DNA from: Vibrio sp. NTOU-M3 | GTDB lineage: Bacteria > Pseudomonadota > Gammaproteobacteria > Enterobacterales > Vibrionaceae | Assembly: GCF_040869035.1 (NCBI RefSeq) | Contig: NZ_CP162101.1 | Location: 620,001-684,000 of the forward strand | Reading direction: 5' to 3' | DNA: 64,000 bases | Part shown: in pieces, positions 8,628-17,127 of the stretch | Numbering within the stretch: position 1 is the first letter of the stretch | Layout: every line of letters starts with the position of its first letter | Position numbers and translations under genes: made by a program | Notes under the pieces: model-generated | The model's database searches: none | Told to the model about the DNA's origin: nothing | The model's input: only the letters and a program-made list of their open reading frames with translations

Positions 8628-9815
8628 ATGCTTACACACTCTTTTTCTCCCATTTTTATTCAAGACTGTGGCTTTCATTCTGCAATGGGCAATCAAGCAA
8701 TGCGTATTCATCAGAGCCTAACGCTTGGTGAAAATGCCCACATGGAGCAGGATGCAGAAATTCTCAATACGGACACGCCGACCATCATCGGTCGAGTCAA
8801 AGAAGCGCTGCCGGAGATCCCTGAGCCACTAGCCGAGTATCGTTCACGTAACAATCAACTCGCACTGTCGGCACTGCTGCAGATTGAAGATTGCATCCGC
8901 ACGGCCATCGACCAATATGGTTCTGATCGTGTCGCGGTTATCGTTGGCACCAGTACCTCCGGCATCGGTGATGGTGAAATCGCCTTTGATGAAAAGCTCG
9001 CATCTGGCGAGTTCCCTTCTGATTACCACTACCGCAAACAAGAGCTAGGCAACTGCAGCGAATTTATCGCAGCCTACTTCGGTTTAACTGGCCCATGCTA
9101 CGCTATTTCTACCGCCTGTTCCTCAAGCGGTCGGGTATTTATCTCAGCGAAGCAGATGCTTGAAGCAGGCCTTGTCGATGCCGTGATCGCCGGTGGAGCG
9201 GACACCATTTGCAAGCTAACATTGAATGGCTTCAATGGATTAGAAGCACTTTCTCAAACCCTTTGCCAACCATTTAGCGCTGATCGCAACGGTATCAATA
9301 TCGGTGAGTCAGCAGCGTTTATGCTGCTGAGCCGAACACCGTCAGACATTGCTCTACTCGGTGCAGGCGACAGCTCAGATGCCCATCATATTTCCGCGCC
9401 GCATCCCGAAGGCAATGGCGCGGAGCAAGCCATGCGCAAAGCACTCAAAAGTGCAGGCCTTAAAGCGGAAGATATTGGTTATGTAAATGCACACGGAACA
9501 GCAACACCACTCAATGACAGCATGGAGAGCAAAGCGATTTATCGCGTCTTTGGCGATGCCGTTCCAGTTAGCTCCACCAAACCGTTGACTGGACACACAC
9601 TAGGTGCTGCCAGTGCAACCGAAGCAGCCATTGCATGGCACATTCTCAAACATGATTTGCCGCTGCCGCAACAGCGCTGCACTAACAAAGCACCAGACAT
9701 TGAAATTAACTTGGTTGAAGAAACAACTCATCTCAATCGCAAAGCGATATTGAGTAACTCTTTTGCTTTTGGCGGCAACAATATTAGTCTGATTTTTGGT
9801 TACATTAATGACTGA
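8628..9815 (+). CDS. apeO: Beta-ketoacyl-ACP synthase ApeO
   Basis: A 395-residue type II ketosynthase of the FabF/FabB fold. The catalytic triad is complete: Cys164 in STACSSSG, His289 in NAHGTAT and His323 in KPLTGHTLG; the C-terminus has the usual NSFAFGGNN loop. It is therefore an active condensing enzyme rather than a chain-length factor. It is expected to extend the aryl polyene chain with malonyl-ACP. The gene ends 8 nt inside apeP, so the two are translationally coupled. The ape letter is assigned by order relative to apeP, Q and R. Confidence 0.88.
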   Translation: MLTHSFSPIFIQDCGFHSAMGNQAMRIHQSLTLGENAHMEQDAEILNTDTPTIIGRVKEALPEIPEPLAEYRSRNNQLALSALLQIEDCIRTAIDQYGSDRVAVIVGTSTSGIGDGEIAFDEKLASGEFPSDYHYRKQELGNCSEFIAAYFGLTGPCYAISTACSSSGRVFISAKQMLEAGLVDAVIAGGADTICKLTLNGFNGLEALSQTLCQPFSADRNGINIGESAAFMLLSRTPSDIALLGAGDSSDAHHISAPHPEGNGAEQAMRKALKSAGLKAEDIGYVNAHGTATPLNDSMESKAIYRVFGDAVPVSSTKPLTGHTLGAASATEAAIAWHILKHDLPLPQQRCTNKAPDIEINLVEETTHLNRKAILSNSFAFGGNNISLIFGYIND

Positions 9816-10272
9816 CATTCCTTCAATTGATCAATTACTTCCACACGATAAGCCAATGATTCTGGTTGATCGTGCCATCGACGTTCAAGCCGACACTATC
9901 CATTGTCAGGTAGACATTGGCGATCATAACCCCTTTTTTGATCACCAAACTGGCACCATCCCCGCCTACGTGGGTATTGAATTTATGGCTCAGTCAGTTG
10001 CCGCTTGGTCGGGTTATCACTCACGCCAACAAGGCCAAGAGCCTCCTATTGGTTTTTTATTGGGTAGCCGACGTTATAACGCAAACTGTGACGTATTCCA
10101 GCAAGGACAAACACTGGATATTTATGCCCAAAAAGTCATGGAAGATAATGGCATGGCCGTTTTTTCAGCCCAACTTGAATATCAGGGCGAGCCAGTCGCA
10201 TCATGTCAGTTGAATGTGTATGTGCCATCAGAAGAAAAATTAAAAGAAATGAAAATCAGGAGTCAACAATGA
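9808..10272 (+). CDS. apeP: ApeP-family 3-hydroxyacyl-ACP dehydratase
   Basis: A 154-residue hotdog dehydratase of the ApeP family. It opens with IDQLLPHDKPMILVDRAI, has VDIGDHNPFF where FabZ has its catalytic His region, then VGIEFMAQSVAAWSG and IGFLLGSRRY. It works with ApeI in forming trans double bonds. ATG 9808 is preferred over the in-frame TTG 12 bases upstream because it begins exactly at the conserved N-terminus and overlaps the apeO stop. Its own stop overlaps the apeQ start (ATGA). Confidence 0.86.
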   Translation: MTDIPSIDQLLPHDKPMILVDRAIDVQADTIHCQVDIGDHNPFFDHQTGTIPAYVGIEFMAQSVAAWSGYHSRQQGQEPPIGFLLGSRRYNANCDVFQQGQTLDIYAQKVMEDNGMAVFSAQLEYQGEPVASCQLNVYVPSEEKLKEMKIRSQQ

Positions 10273-10994
10273 CCCGTCAGGTCTTAGTTACAGGCGCGAG
10301 TAAAGGCATTGGCCGCGCCATTGCTATCCAGCTCGCTCAGGATGGCTTTAACATTGCCATACATTACATGGGCGATCAAAAAGGCGCCCAAAGTACATTG
10401 GACACCATCGTCGAGAACGGTGGCTCCGGTCGTCTTATTCAGTTTGATATCAGCAACCGTGAAGAATGCCGTGCGAAACTCGAAGCTGATATTGAACAAC
10501 ATGGCGCTTATTATGGCGTGGTGAACAACGCGGGTATCACTCGTGATACCGCTTTTCCAGCCATGACAGAAGAAGAATGGGATGGCGTGATCCATACCAA
10601 CCTTGATAGCTTCTACAACGTGCTCCACCCATGTGTGATGCCTATGGTACAAAAGCGTAAAGGGGGCCGTATTGTCACGCTGGCTTCCGTCTCAGGCTTA
10701 ATGGGTAACCGCGGCCAAACCAACTATTCAGCGGCAAAAGCAGGCGTAATTGGTGCTACAAAGTCACTTGCACTGGAGCTGGCGAAAAGAAAAATCACTG
10801 TAAACTGCGTCGCACCTGGGTTAATTGACACCGGTATGGTGGACGAGCACGTCAAAGAGCATGCCCTGCCACAAGTACCAATGCGTCGTATGGGCGAACC
10901 CGAAGAGGTTGCGGGCTTGGTGAGCTACTTGATGTCAGACATCGCTGCTTACGTTACGCGTCAGGTGATTTCTGTTAATGGAGGCCTAATATGA
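10269..10994 (+). CDS. apeQ: FabG-like 3-oxoacyl-ACP reductase ApeQ
   Basis: A short-chain dehydrogenase of 241 residues. The NAD(P)-binding loop TGASKGIG is near residues 8-15, NNAG(I)T near 83-88, and the catalytic Ser is followed by Tyr153-x3-Lys157 in YSAAKAG. The C-terminal SVNGGLI end is typical of FabG. It reduces the 3-keto group after each condensation. ATG 10269 overlaps the apeP stop by four bases; an upstream in-frame start would add residues not conserved in FabG. The stop overlaps the start of apeR by four bases. Confidence 0.88.
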   Translation: MTRQVLVTGASKGIGRAIAIQLAQDGFNIAIHYMGDQKGAQSTLDTIVENGGSGRLIQFDISNREECRAKLEADIEQHGAYYGVVNNAGITRDTAFPAMTEEEWDGVIHTNLDSFYNVLHPCVMPMVQKRKGGRIVTLASVSGLMGNRGQTNYSAAKAGVIGATKSLALELAKRKITVNCVAPGLIDTGMVDEHVKEHALPQVPMRRMGEPEEVAGLVSYLMSDIAAYVTRQVISVNGGLI

Positions 10995-12214
10995 GCCGTC
11001 GAGTTGTTGTTACTGGCATGTCTGGTGTTACTGCATTTGGAAATGATTGGCAGGCGATTGAGCCTAAATTGCGTGCATGTGAAAATGCCACCCAATATAT
11101 GCCAACCTATGAGCAGTATGATGGCCTCAACACCAAACTCGCCGCTCCGGTCGATCACTTTGAATTACCGAAACACTACAAGCGTAAGCAAGTACGTGGT
11201 ATGGGTCGAGTCTCTAAATTGGCAACCGTTGCGACTGAAAATGCGTTGATTCAATCAGGCCTTCTTGGCAATGAAGTACTAACCAACGGCCAAACTGGTA
11301 TCGCTTACGGCTCTTCAACTGGTAGTACTGATGCGATTGGTGCATTCGGTGTGATGTTGAATGAAAAAACCACCAAAGCCATCACCGCTACAACATACGT
11401 GCAGATGATGCCACATACCACAGCGGTTAACGTTGGTCTGTTCTTCGGTTTGAAAGGCCGCGTAATTCCAACCAGCAGCGCCTGTACCTCTGGTAGCCAA
11501 GCCATTGGTTACGCCTATGAAGCGATTAAACACGGTTATCAAACCGTTATGGTTGCCGGTGGTGGTGAAGAGCTTTGCCCAACAGAGTCAGCCGTATTCG
11601 ATACCTTATTCGCGACCAGCTTAAAAAATAACGCACCAAAGACCACACCAAGTCCTTACGACAGTGATCGCGATGGCTTAGTTATTGGTGAAGGTGCGGG
11701 CACTTTAGTGCTTGAAGAGTACGAACACGCCAAAGCGCGCGGAGCTAAGATCTACGCTGAAATCATTGGCTTTGCTAGCAATTGCGATGCAGCCCATGTA
11801 ACGCAACCTCAGATGGAAACCATGCAGATCTGCATGGAAATGGCGTTAAAAGATGCCAACTTAGCGGCAGAAAAAATTGATTATGTTTCTGCTCACGGTA
11901 CAGCCACTGACCGTGGTGATATTGCAGAAAGTAATGCCACTGCCAATGCGATTGGTAAAGTGCCAATCAGCTCGCTCAAGAGCTATTTTGGTCACACCTT
12001 AGGGGCTTGTGGTGCTATCGAAGCTTGGTTAGGCCTTGAGATGATGCACAGTGGTTGGTTTAACCCAACCCTCAACCTCAACAATCTCGACCCACAATGT
12101 GGCGAGCTCGACTACATCACGGGCAGTGGTAGAGAAATGGAGGTGGAATACCTGATGAGCAATAACTTTGCTTTCGGTGGCATTAATACCTCCATCATCT
12201 TCAAAAAACTATAA
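10991..12214 (+). CDS. apeR: Beta-ketoacyl-ACP synthase ApeR
   Basis: A second ketosynthase, 407 residues, also with an intact triad: Cys165 (SSACTSGSQ), His302 (SAHGTAT) and His335 (YFGHTLGA). It is clearly diverged from ApeO; the N-terminus VVVTGMSGVTAFG is canonical. In characterised APE systems the last ketosynthase of the operon has a separate role, such as initiation. It is the last gene of the cluster and is followed by a GC-rich inverted repeat. Confidence 0.87.
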   Translation: MSRRVVVTGMSGVTAFGNDWQAIEPKLRACENATQYMPTYEQYDGLNTKLAAPVDHFELPKHYKRKQVRGMGRVSKLATVATENALIQSGLLGNEVLTNGQTGIAYGSSTGSTDAIGAFGVMLNEKTTKAITATTYVQMMPHTTAVNVGLFFGLKGRVIPTSSACTSGSQAIGYAYEAIKHGYQTVMVAGGGEELCPTESAVFDTLFATSLKNNAPKTTPSPYDSDRDGLVIGEGAGTLVLEEYEHAKARGAKIYAEIIGFASNCDAAHVTQPQMETMQICMEMALKDANLAAEKIDYVSAHGTATDRGDIAESNATANAIGKVPISSLKSYFGHTLGACGAIEAWLGLEMMHSGWFNPTLNLNNLDPQCGELDYITGSGREMEVEYLMSNNFAFGGINTSIIFKKL

Positions 12215-12231
12215 GCCTATCGCTTATTAAT

Positions 12232-12263
12232 AATCGCCCGACTCTTCCATGTGTCGGGTGATT
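12232..12263. terminator. Inverted repeat between convergent apeR and chemoreceptor genes
   Basis: Two 11-12 base arms (core CCCGAC and GTCGGG) around a ten-base loop sit in the 90-bp gap between two genes that point at each other. There is no clean T-tract after the stem on either side, so a bidirectional terminator is likely but not certain. Confidence 0.5.
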
Positions 12264-12304
12264 ACGTTCTCTTTCATCCCTGATACGTGCTGGCTTAATA
12301 AACG

Positions 12305-13591
12305 CTACTTTTCAGTAAGCAAAGACACACTGGATGCAACGTTGTTCGCCCCTTCGTAAATCTGATTCATGACTTCTGACACTTCAGACATTTTGTTCTT
12401 GCCATACTTAGCCGATTCAGACACTTGTTCAACAAGGGTACAAACCTCTTGAGCGACCAGTTGATTGCTGCTTACCACGTTATTAATGTCATTGGTCGAT
12501 GTAGACGCCCTTGATGCCAACGCACGAACTTCCTCAGCCACCACAGCAAAACCTCTACCTTGATCTCCGGCCCTAGCCGCTTCAATCGCGGCATTCAGTG
12601 CTAGCAGATTGGTTTGATCCGCAATTTCTTTGATCACTTGGACAATATCAGTCACGTCTTTCGAACGTTGATTCAGTTCAAAAATCCGGCCAGAGATTTG
12701 AACCAGCGTATCTGATAGCTCTTCAGAGATACGAGCGCTTTCTTCCAAAGAAGAGTTACCTAATAAGGCAATTTTAGCAGTTTCCACAGATGTAGAGTGT
12801 GCAATATTCGCAGCATCTGAAATAGCTAATTCGTGTTCTACATTGCTCGTAATGTCTGACGCAAATTTAATTATCTTATAAACCTTACCATTGTCATCAA
12901 AAATAGGGTTGTATGTTGCTTCAATATATATAGCGCGACCATCTGACGCTTTTCTTTTAAAACGGCCAGAACGAAACTGTCCTTCTCCGAGCTCTTCCCA
13001 GAACAGTGGATTTTCAGCGTAAAAATCATTAAAGCAAAATAGTCGATGATGTTTATTCTTCACTTCTTCAAGTCGATATCCCAATACACTTAAAAAGTTA
13101 TCATTTGCGGTAATTACATTACCATTTACGTCAAATTCAATTACGGCCAGAGATTTATCCAGTGCAGAAAAAATATTGTTCTTTTGTTGGCTATCAACAT
13201 ATGATTTTGTTATATCAGCCGCTATTTTTACTATTTTTAAAATATTATTTTTGCTATCTAAAACTGGAAAATAGGTTGCTTCAAGCATGATCAGCTCACC
13301 ATGTTTATCAAATCGTTGAAACGTTCCAGTAAAACTCTTTCCTTGATTTAGGTTATACCAAAAATCTTGGTAAGCGGTTGAGTTAACATATTCTTTGTCA
13401 CAAAAGATCTTATGATGCTGACCTATAACTTCATCTCTTGTATAACCGACACAGCCTAGAAACTTATCGCTTGCCTCAATCACATAGCCATTTACATCAA
13501 ATTCAATAGTAGGTAAATTAGATCTTATGGCACGATAAATTAGCGTATCGTTGAGAAGTTCTGCTTCTTCTTTTTTTCTAAAAAAAAACAT
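12305..13591 (-). CDS. Soluble PAS-PAS methyl-accepting chemotaxis protein, BdlA-like
   Basis: A 428-residue chemoreceptor with no transmembrane helix. PAS domain 1 covers about residues 17-127 and PAS domain 2 about 138-247; both carry a GYxxxEV(I/K)xxHH segment and an EATYxP strand. The MCP signalling tip follows ([21 protein letters not shown] at about 336-356, quoted in two parts: [11 protein letters not shown] and [10 protein letters not shown]). The two-PAS plus short MCP layout without membrane anchors is that of P. aeruginosa BdlA, a biofilm-dispersion receptor; Aer-like redox sensing is another option. The PAS half is noticeably richer in A+T than the signalling half, matching the AT-rich island next door. 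No CheB/R pentapeptide at the C-terminus. Confidence 0.85.
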   Translation of the reverse strand: MFFFRKKEEAELLNDTLIYRAIRSNLPTIEFDVNGYVIEASDKFLGCVGYTRDEVIGQHHKIFCDKEYVNSTAYQDFWYNLNQGKSFTGTFQRFDKHGELIMLEATYFPVLDSKNNILKIVKIAADITKSYVDSQQKNNIFSALDKSLAVIEFDVNGNVITANDNFLSVLGYRLEEVKNKHHRLFCFNDFYAENPLFWEELGEGQFRSGRFKRKASDGRAIYIEATYNPIFDDNGKVYKIIKFASDITSNVEHELAISDAANIAHSTSVETAKIALLGNSSLEESARISEELSDTLVQISGRIFELNQRSKDVTDIVQVIKEIADQTNLLALNAAIEAARAGDQGRGFAVVAEEVRALASRASTSTNDINNVVSSNQLVAQEVCTLVEQVSESAKYGKNKMSEVSEVMNQIYEGANNVASSVSLLTEK

Positions 13592-13824
13592 AGTTCGTCT
13601 CCATTTACAATGAAATATTACAGTTTACTTATAAACACTATATTACTTTTATAACCTAAAACCTATATAAAATTATATTAATGACTATTTAATATATTAT
13701 AGAGTCATTAGAAAAAATAATTGAAGCCAAGATAACCAATAGTTATTAACACGTTGGCCTGATAATTAATTAGTGAAATAAAGTTAACCTTATAACTAGC
13801 TATAACTATGAAATACCAATATAG

Positions 13825-13842
13825 ACGTGATAAACATCACTA
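13825..13842. promoter_or_regulatory. CRP-like binding site (distal)
   Basis: The palindrome GTGA-N6-TCAC fits the core of the CRP consensus TGTGA-N6-TCACA. It lies about 190 bases upstream of the EIIA start. Expected for a PTS operon under catabolite control. Confidence 0.55.
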
Positions 13843-13914
13843 AGGACTAATAAAACGTGACACAAAGCACATCCATACTCAAATAATATACAAAATAATC
13901 AAAATGGTATTAAA

Positions 13915-13932
13915 AGGTGATATTCATCACAT
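13915..13932. promoter_or_regulatory. CRP-like binding site (proximal)
   Basis: A second GTGA-N6-TCACA palindrome, 90 bases downstream of the first and about 100 bases before the EIIA start. Two well-formed sites in the same gap make CRP control of the PTS operon likely. Confidence 0.6.
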
Positions 13933-14021
13933 GTAATATTAGCTATATCAAATAACATTATTAATAGGGCATATAACTAACATATTAACAATATAATATC
14001 AAACACTTAAAAAGGTAAAAT

Positions 14022-14435
14022 ATGTTGCTATTAAATGTAGATTGTAAGACTCCTATAGAGGCGATAAAAATAGCAGGAAATCTATTAGTAGATAATGGTT
14101 ATTGTAATAACAATTATGTAGATAAAATGATTGAAAAATATAAGGAGTTAGGAGAATATATTGTTGTCGATAGCCAGATAGCAATGCCTCATGCTCGACC
14201 TGAAGATGGAGCTATAAAATCTGGATTTTCAATAATTACTTTGAAAAAACCAATTACGTTTGGACATGAAGAAAATGATCCTGTGTCAATAGTTTTTGGA
14301 TTAGTAGCATCCTCATCATTTGAGCATATCAGAACAATACAAACATTAGCTATTCTTTGTGAATCAAAAGAATTTTTAAATAGTTTATTGAGTGGAAACA
14401 AAAATGAAATATATAAATATATAAATAAGGACTAA
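14022..14435 (+). CDS. PTS EIIA component (mannitol/fructose-type fold, UlaC-like)
   Basis: A cytoplasmic phosphotransfer protein of 137 residues. The phosphorylated His is His57 in MPHARPEDG, and the segment around GLVASSSFEHI matches the EIIA-2 (mannitol/fructose, SgaA/UlaC) fold. It passes phosphate from HPr to the EIIB encoded 5 bases downstream. A Shine-Dalgarno AAGGT precedes the ATG. The gene uses many AGA and AAA codons and is much richer in A+T than the ape and mal genes, suggesting transfer. The paralogue at 52220 shares the HARPEDG core. Confidence 0.85.
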   Translation: MLLLNVDCKTPIEAIKIAGNLLVDNGYCNNNYVDKMIEKYKELGEYIVVDSQIAMPHARPEDGAIKSGFSIITLKKPITFGHEENDPVSIVFGLVASSSFEHIRTIQTLAILCESKEFLNSLLSGNKNEIYKYINKD

Positions 14436-14440
14436 TATTT

Positions 14441-14725
14441 ATGCTTAAAATAATAACTGTTTGTGGTAATGGAATAGGAAGTTCTTTAATGTTAGCACAA
14501 ATCATAAAAAAATTAGTTAAAGAATGGAATATAGAAGCAAATATATCATCTTCTGATTTAATGTCTGCTAAAAGTGAAACTGCAGATTTATTTATTACTG
14601 CCAATAGATTAGCATCAGAATTAGATAACAAAAATGTAGTGATTATTAGATCATATACTAATAAAACTAAGGTAATTGAAGATATAAAGGAAAAAATAGT
14701 CAATCTATCTAATCAAGGGAGATAA
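14441..14725 (+). CDS. PTS EIIB component (UlaB/SgaB-like)
   Basis: A 94-residue EIIB of the lactose/ascorbate (EIIB_3) fold. The phosphocysteine is Cys8 in TVCGNGIGSSLML. It accepts phosphate from the EIIA and hands it to the sugar during transport through EIIC. AAGG lies upstream of the start, and only four bases separate it from the EIIC gene. Confidence 0.85.
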   Translation: MLKIITVCGNGIGSSLMLAQIIKKLVKEWNIEANISSSDLMSAKSETADLFITANRLASELDNKNVVIIRSYTNKTKVIEDIKEKIVNLSNQGR

Positions 14726-14729
14726 TACT

Positions 14730-16088
14730 ATGGATATAGTATTAAACATATTAAAGAATATTCTTTCAGAACCATCTATATTAATGGGTCTAATTGCATT
14801 TGTTGGTTTAATATTACTAAAAGAAGATAAAACTAAGATTTTAGTAGGTACTGTCAAACCGATTGCAGGATATATGATGCTTGGCGTAGGAGCGGGGGTC
14901 ATCGTCTCTAATTTAGAGCCATTAGGAAAAATAATTCAATTTGCCTTTAACATTCAAGGTGTAATTCCTAACAACGAAGCAATTGTTGCGGTAGCTCAAA
15001 AAGTGCTCGGTTTCGAAACCATGTTAATTCTTATTGTAGGTTTTGCATCAAATCTTATTATCGCAAGAATTACTAAGTTTAAATATATTTTCCTTACTGG
15101 ACATCATTCATTTTTTTTAGCAGCACTTCTCTCTGCTGTATTACAAGCTACAGGTATGGTTGGCAGTGAACTGGTATTAATTGGTGGCTTTCTATTAGGT
15201 GCCTGGTCTTCAATCTCTCCTGCGATTGGCCAACGTTATACAGATAAAGTCACTGACAATGATGGTATCGCCATGGGACACTTCTCGAGCCTTGGCTATT
15301 ATTTGTCAGCTTTTATTGCTTCAAAATTTGGTAATGCGAAAGACTCTTTTTCTGATAATGATGTTCCTGAAAAATGGAACTTCCTATCAGATACTACTAT
15401 CACTACTAGTATTATTATGGTTTTAATTTATACAATTTGTAGTTTTTTTGCTGGAAGTGATTACATAGCTACTATTTCAGATAAAGGTATTATTCTTTTT
15501 TCAGTGATGTCAGGTATTGGGTTCGCTGTAGGTGTTACTATTGTTTATAATGGAATTCGATTGATTTTAAGTGAATTGATACCAGCATTCCAAGGGATTA
15601 GTGACAAACTTATACCAAATAGCATTCCTGCGGTTGATTGTGCAGTATTCTTTACATATTCACCAACGGCAGTCATCGTAGGTTTTATATCTTCATTCCT
15701 TGGAGGTATTGTTGCTTTAATTGCTCTTGGAGGAATAGGTGCTGCTTTGATAATTCCAGGGATGGTACCACATTTTTTCTGTGGTGGTACCGCTGGTGTG
15801 TATGGAGATAAATTAGGAGGCAAAAAAGGTTGTATTGCAGGTGCTTTCATTAATGGCCTACTATTAGGGTTCCTCCCAGCACTATTACTTCCTGTTTTGG
15901 GAAATTTGGGTTTTGCAAACACTACGTTTGGTGATGTAGATTTTACTTTAATGGGTATTATCCTTGGTTATAGTAATAATTTCATCGGTCAAACTGGAAT
16001 TTACCTAGTAACAATTGTTTTTGCAATAACACTTATTGTGCCTTCTTTATTTAGTAAGAAGCAAATTGTAGGAATGTCAAAAAATTAA
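14730..16088 (+). CDS. PTS EIIC permease of the UlaA/SgaT (ascorbate-type) family
   Basis: A 452-residue integral membrane permease with about ten hydrophobic segments and the UlaA hallmarks: GHHSFFLAALLSA, GLxSS-type loops, VPHFFCGGTAGVYG and GFLPALLLPVLGNLGF. It forms the transport channel for a sugar or sugar acid that is phosphorylated on entry. The family is named for L-ascorbate, but relatives carry other substrates, and no lactonase (UlaG) or ula catabolic gene is present here. Instead a sugar kinase and an aldolase follow, so a hexose or hexose derivative is more likely. GGGAG precedes the ATG. It is a clear homologue of the second permease at 50624 but is longer at the C-terminus by about 35 residues. 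Confidence 0.85.
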   Translation: MDIVLNILKNILSEPSILMGLIAFVGLILLKEDKTKILVGTVKPIAGYMMLGVGAGVIVSNLEPLGKIIQFAFNIQGVIPNNEAIVAVAQKVLGFETMLILIVGFASNLIIARITKFKYIFLTGHHSFFLAALLSAVLQATGMVGSELVLIGGFLLGAWSSISPAIGQRYTDKVTDNDGIAMGHFSSLGYYLSAFIASKFGNAKDSFSDNDVPEKWNFLSDTTITTSIIMVLIYTICSFFAGSDYIATISDKGIILFSVMSGIGFAVGVTIVYNGIRLILSELIPAFQGISDKLIPNSIPAVDCAVFFTYSPTAVIVGFISSFLGGIVALIALGGIGAALIIPGMVPHFFCGGTAGVYGDKLGGKKGCIAGAFINGLLLGFLPALLLPVLGNLGFANTTFGDVDFTLMGIILGYSNNFIGQTGIYLVTIVFAITLIVPSLFSKKQIVGMSKN

Positions 16089-16095
16089 TAATATC

Positions 16096-16127
16096 AGTCC
16101 GTTAATTGTCAAATTGATTAACGGACT
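16096..16127 (+). terminator. Intra-operon hairpin between EIIC and kinase genes
   Basis: An 11-bp perfect stem (arms AGTCCGTTAAT and its complement) with a ten-base loop, followed by TATTTTC. It lies in the 59-base gap before the PfkB gene and could lower expression of the downstream kinase and aldolase relative to the PTS, or stabilise the upstream mRNA. Confidence 0.6.
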
Positions 16128-16147
16128 TATTTTCTTGTTGGTGATAT

Positions 16148-17119
16148 ATGTCAATTTTAACTGTTGGACTGTCGTGTTTCGATCAGTTCTTTTTCCTCGA
16201 CGATTTTCCAAAAGAAAATTCGAAAAATGTAGCAATTGAGTATTTCGAAAGCGGAGGAAGTCCTACATCTAATGCAGCCTATTTATTAGGTTTATGGGGT
16301 GAAAGTTGTTACCACGTTAGCCATATTGGGTGTGATTTGTATGGAAAAAAAATATTACATGAACTAGATTCCGTCGGTGTCAATACGTCTCTTATTATCA
16401 GAGATAATAACGTACCAACACCTTTAGCTAATATAACTGTCAATATGACTACTGGTTCCAGGACAATAATTCTTCGAAATAAATTATCGAAACCAAACTT
16501 AGATTTCATTCAATTTCCTAGTGAGCTAGATTGTCAAGTCATATTAATTGATGGACATGAATTGGAATTAAGTAAAAAAGTAATAGATAACTTTCCAGAC
16601 GCAAAAGTTGTTATGGATGGAGGTAGTGTAAGAGATAGTAATATAGAATTAGCAAAATTTACAGATTACATGGTAGTTAGTGAAGATTTTGCTAAACAAT
16701 ATAGTGGAATATCATCATTTGATAATAAGGAAAAATTATTCTGTGCTTTAGTAGAATTAAAAAAAATATGTAAAGGACATGTTATTATTACACTTGGTGA
16801 AAAAGGTAGTGCATATTTGAACTACAATGTAATGTTGTCCAATATTAGAAAAAAGAATGAAATAAAAAACATAAAAAAATATTCTGATGAGCTTGTAGTG
16901 ACGATACCGAGTTATAAAACACATGCTATAGATACGACTGGAGCTGGTGATATATTCCATGGAGCTTTCACATATGGTGTATCAAAAAATTGGCCATTAC
17001 ATAAAATAATAGATTTTGCGTCAAAAACTGCAGCAATTTCTATAAGTAAAAAAGGAGTACGCCCAGCTATGCCTGCATTAAATATTGTAGAAAACTCAAA
17101 TCTCCAGTTAAATAAATAA
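16148..17119 (+). CDS. PfkB-family sugar kinase
   Basis: A ribokinase/PfkB-family kinase of 323 residues. The N-terminal glycine-rich signature is GGSPTSNAAY (about residues 37-46) and the C-terminal PfkB signature DTTGAGDIFHGAF (about 262-274) contains the catalytic Asp. Placed between a PTS permease and a ketose-bisphosphate aldolase, it probably phosphorylates the imported sugar phosphate to a bisphosphate, as 1-phosphofructokinase or tagatose-6-phosphate kinase do. No specific substrate can be read from the sequence. AT-rich like its neighbours. It is separated by 8 bases from the aldolase gene. Confidence 0.82.
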   Translation: MSILTVGLSCFDQFFFLDDFPKENSKNVAIEYFESGGSPTSNAAYLLGLWGESCYHVSHIGCDLYGKKILHELDSVGVNTSLIIRDNNVPTPLANITVNMTTGSRTIILRNKLSKPNLDFIQFPSELDCQVILIDGHELELSKKVIDNFPDAKVVMDGGSVRDSNIELAKFTDYMVVSEDFAKQYSGISSFDNKEKLFCALVELKKICKGHVIITLGEKGSAYLNYNVMLSNIRKKNEIKNIKKYSDELVVTIPSYKTHAIDTTGAGDIFHGAFTYGVSKNWPLHKIIDFASKTAAISISKKGVRPAMPALNIVENSNLQLNK

Positions 17120-17127
17120 GGATTTAT

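Larger units (their letters stand above)
13592..14021. other. AT-rich intergenic region with regulatory sites
   Basis: About 430 bases, very AT-rich, between the divergent chemoreceptor and PTS genes. I see no credible open frame or RNA gene. It holds the two CRP-like sites listed separately and must contain the promoters of both transcription units, but the high A+T makes individual -10/-35 boxes impossible to choose by eye. Confidence 0.6.
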
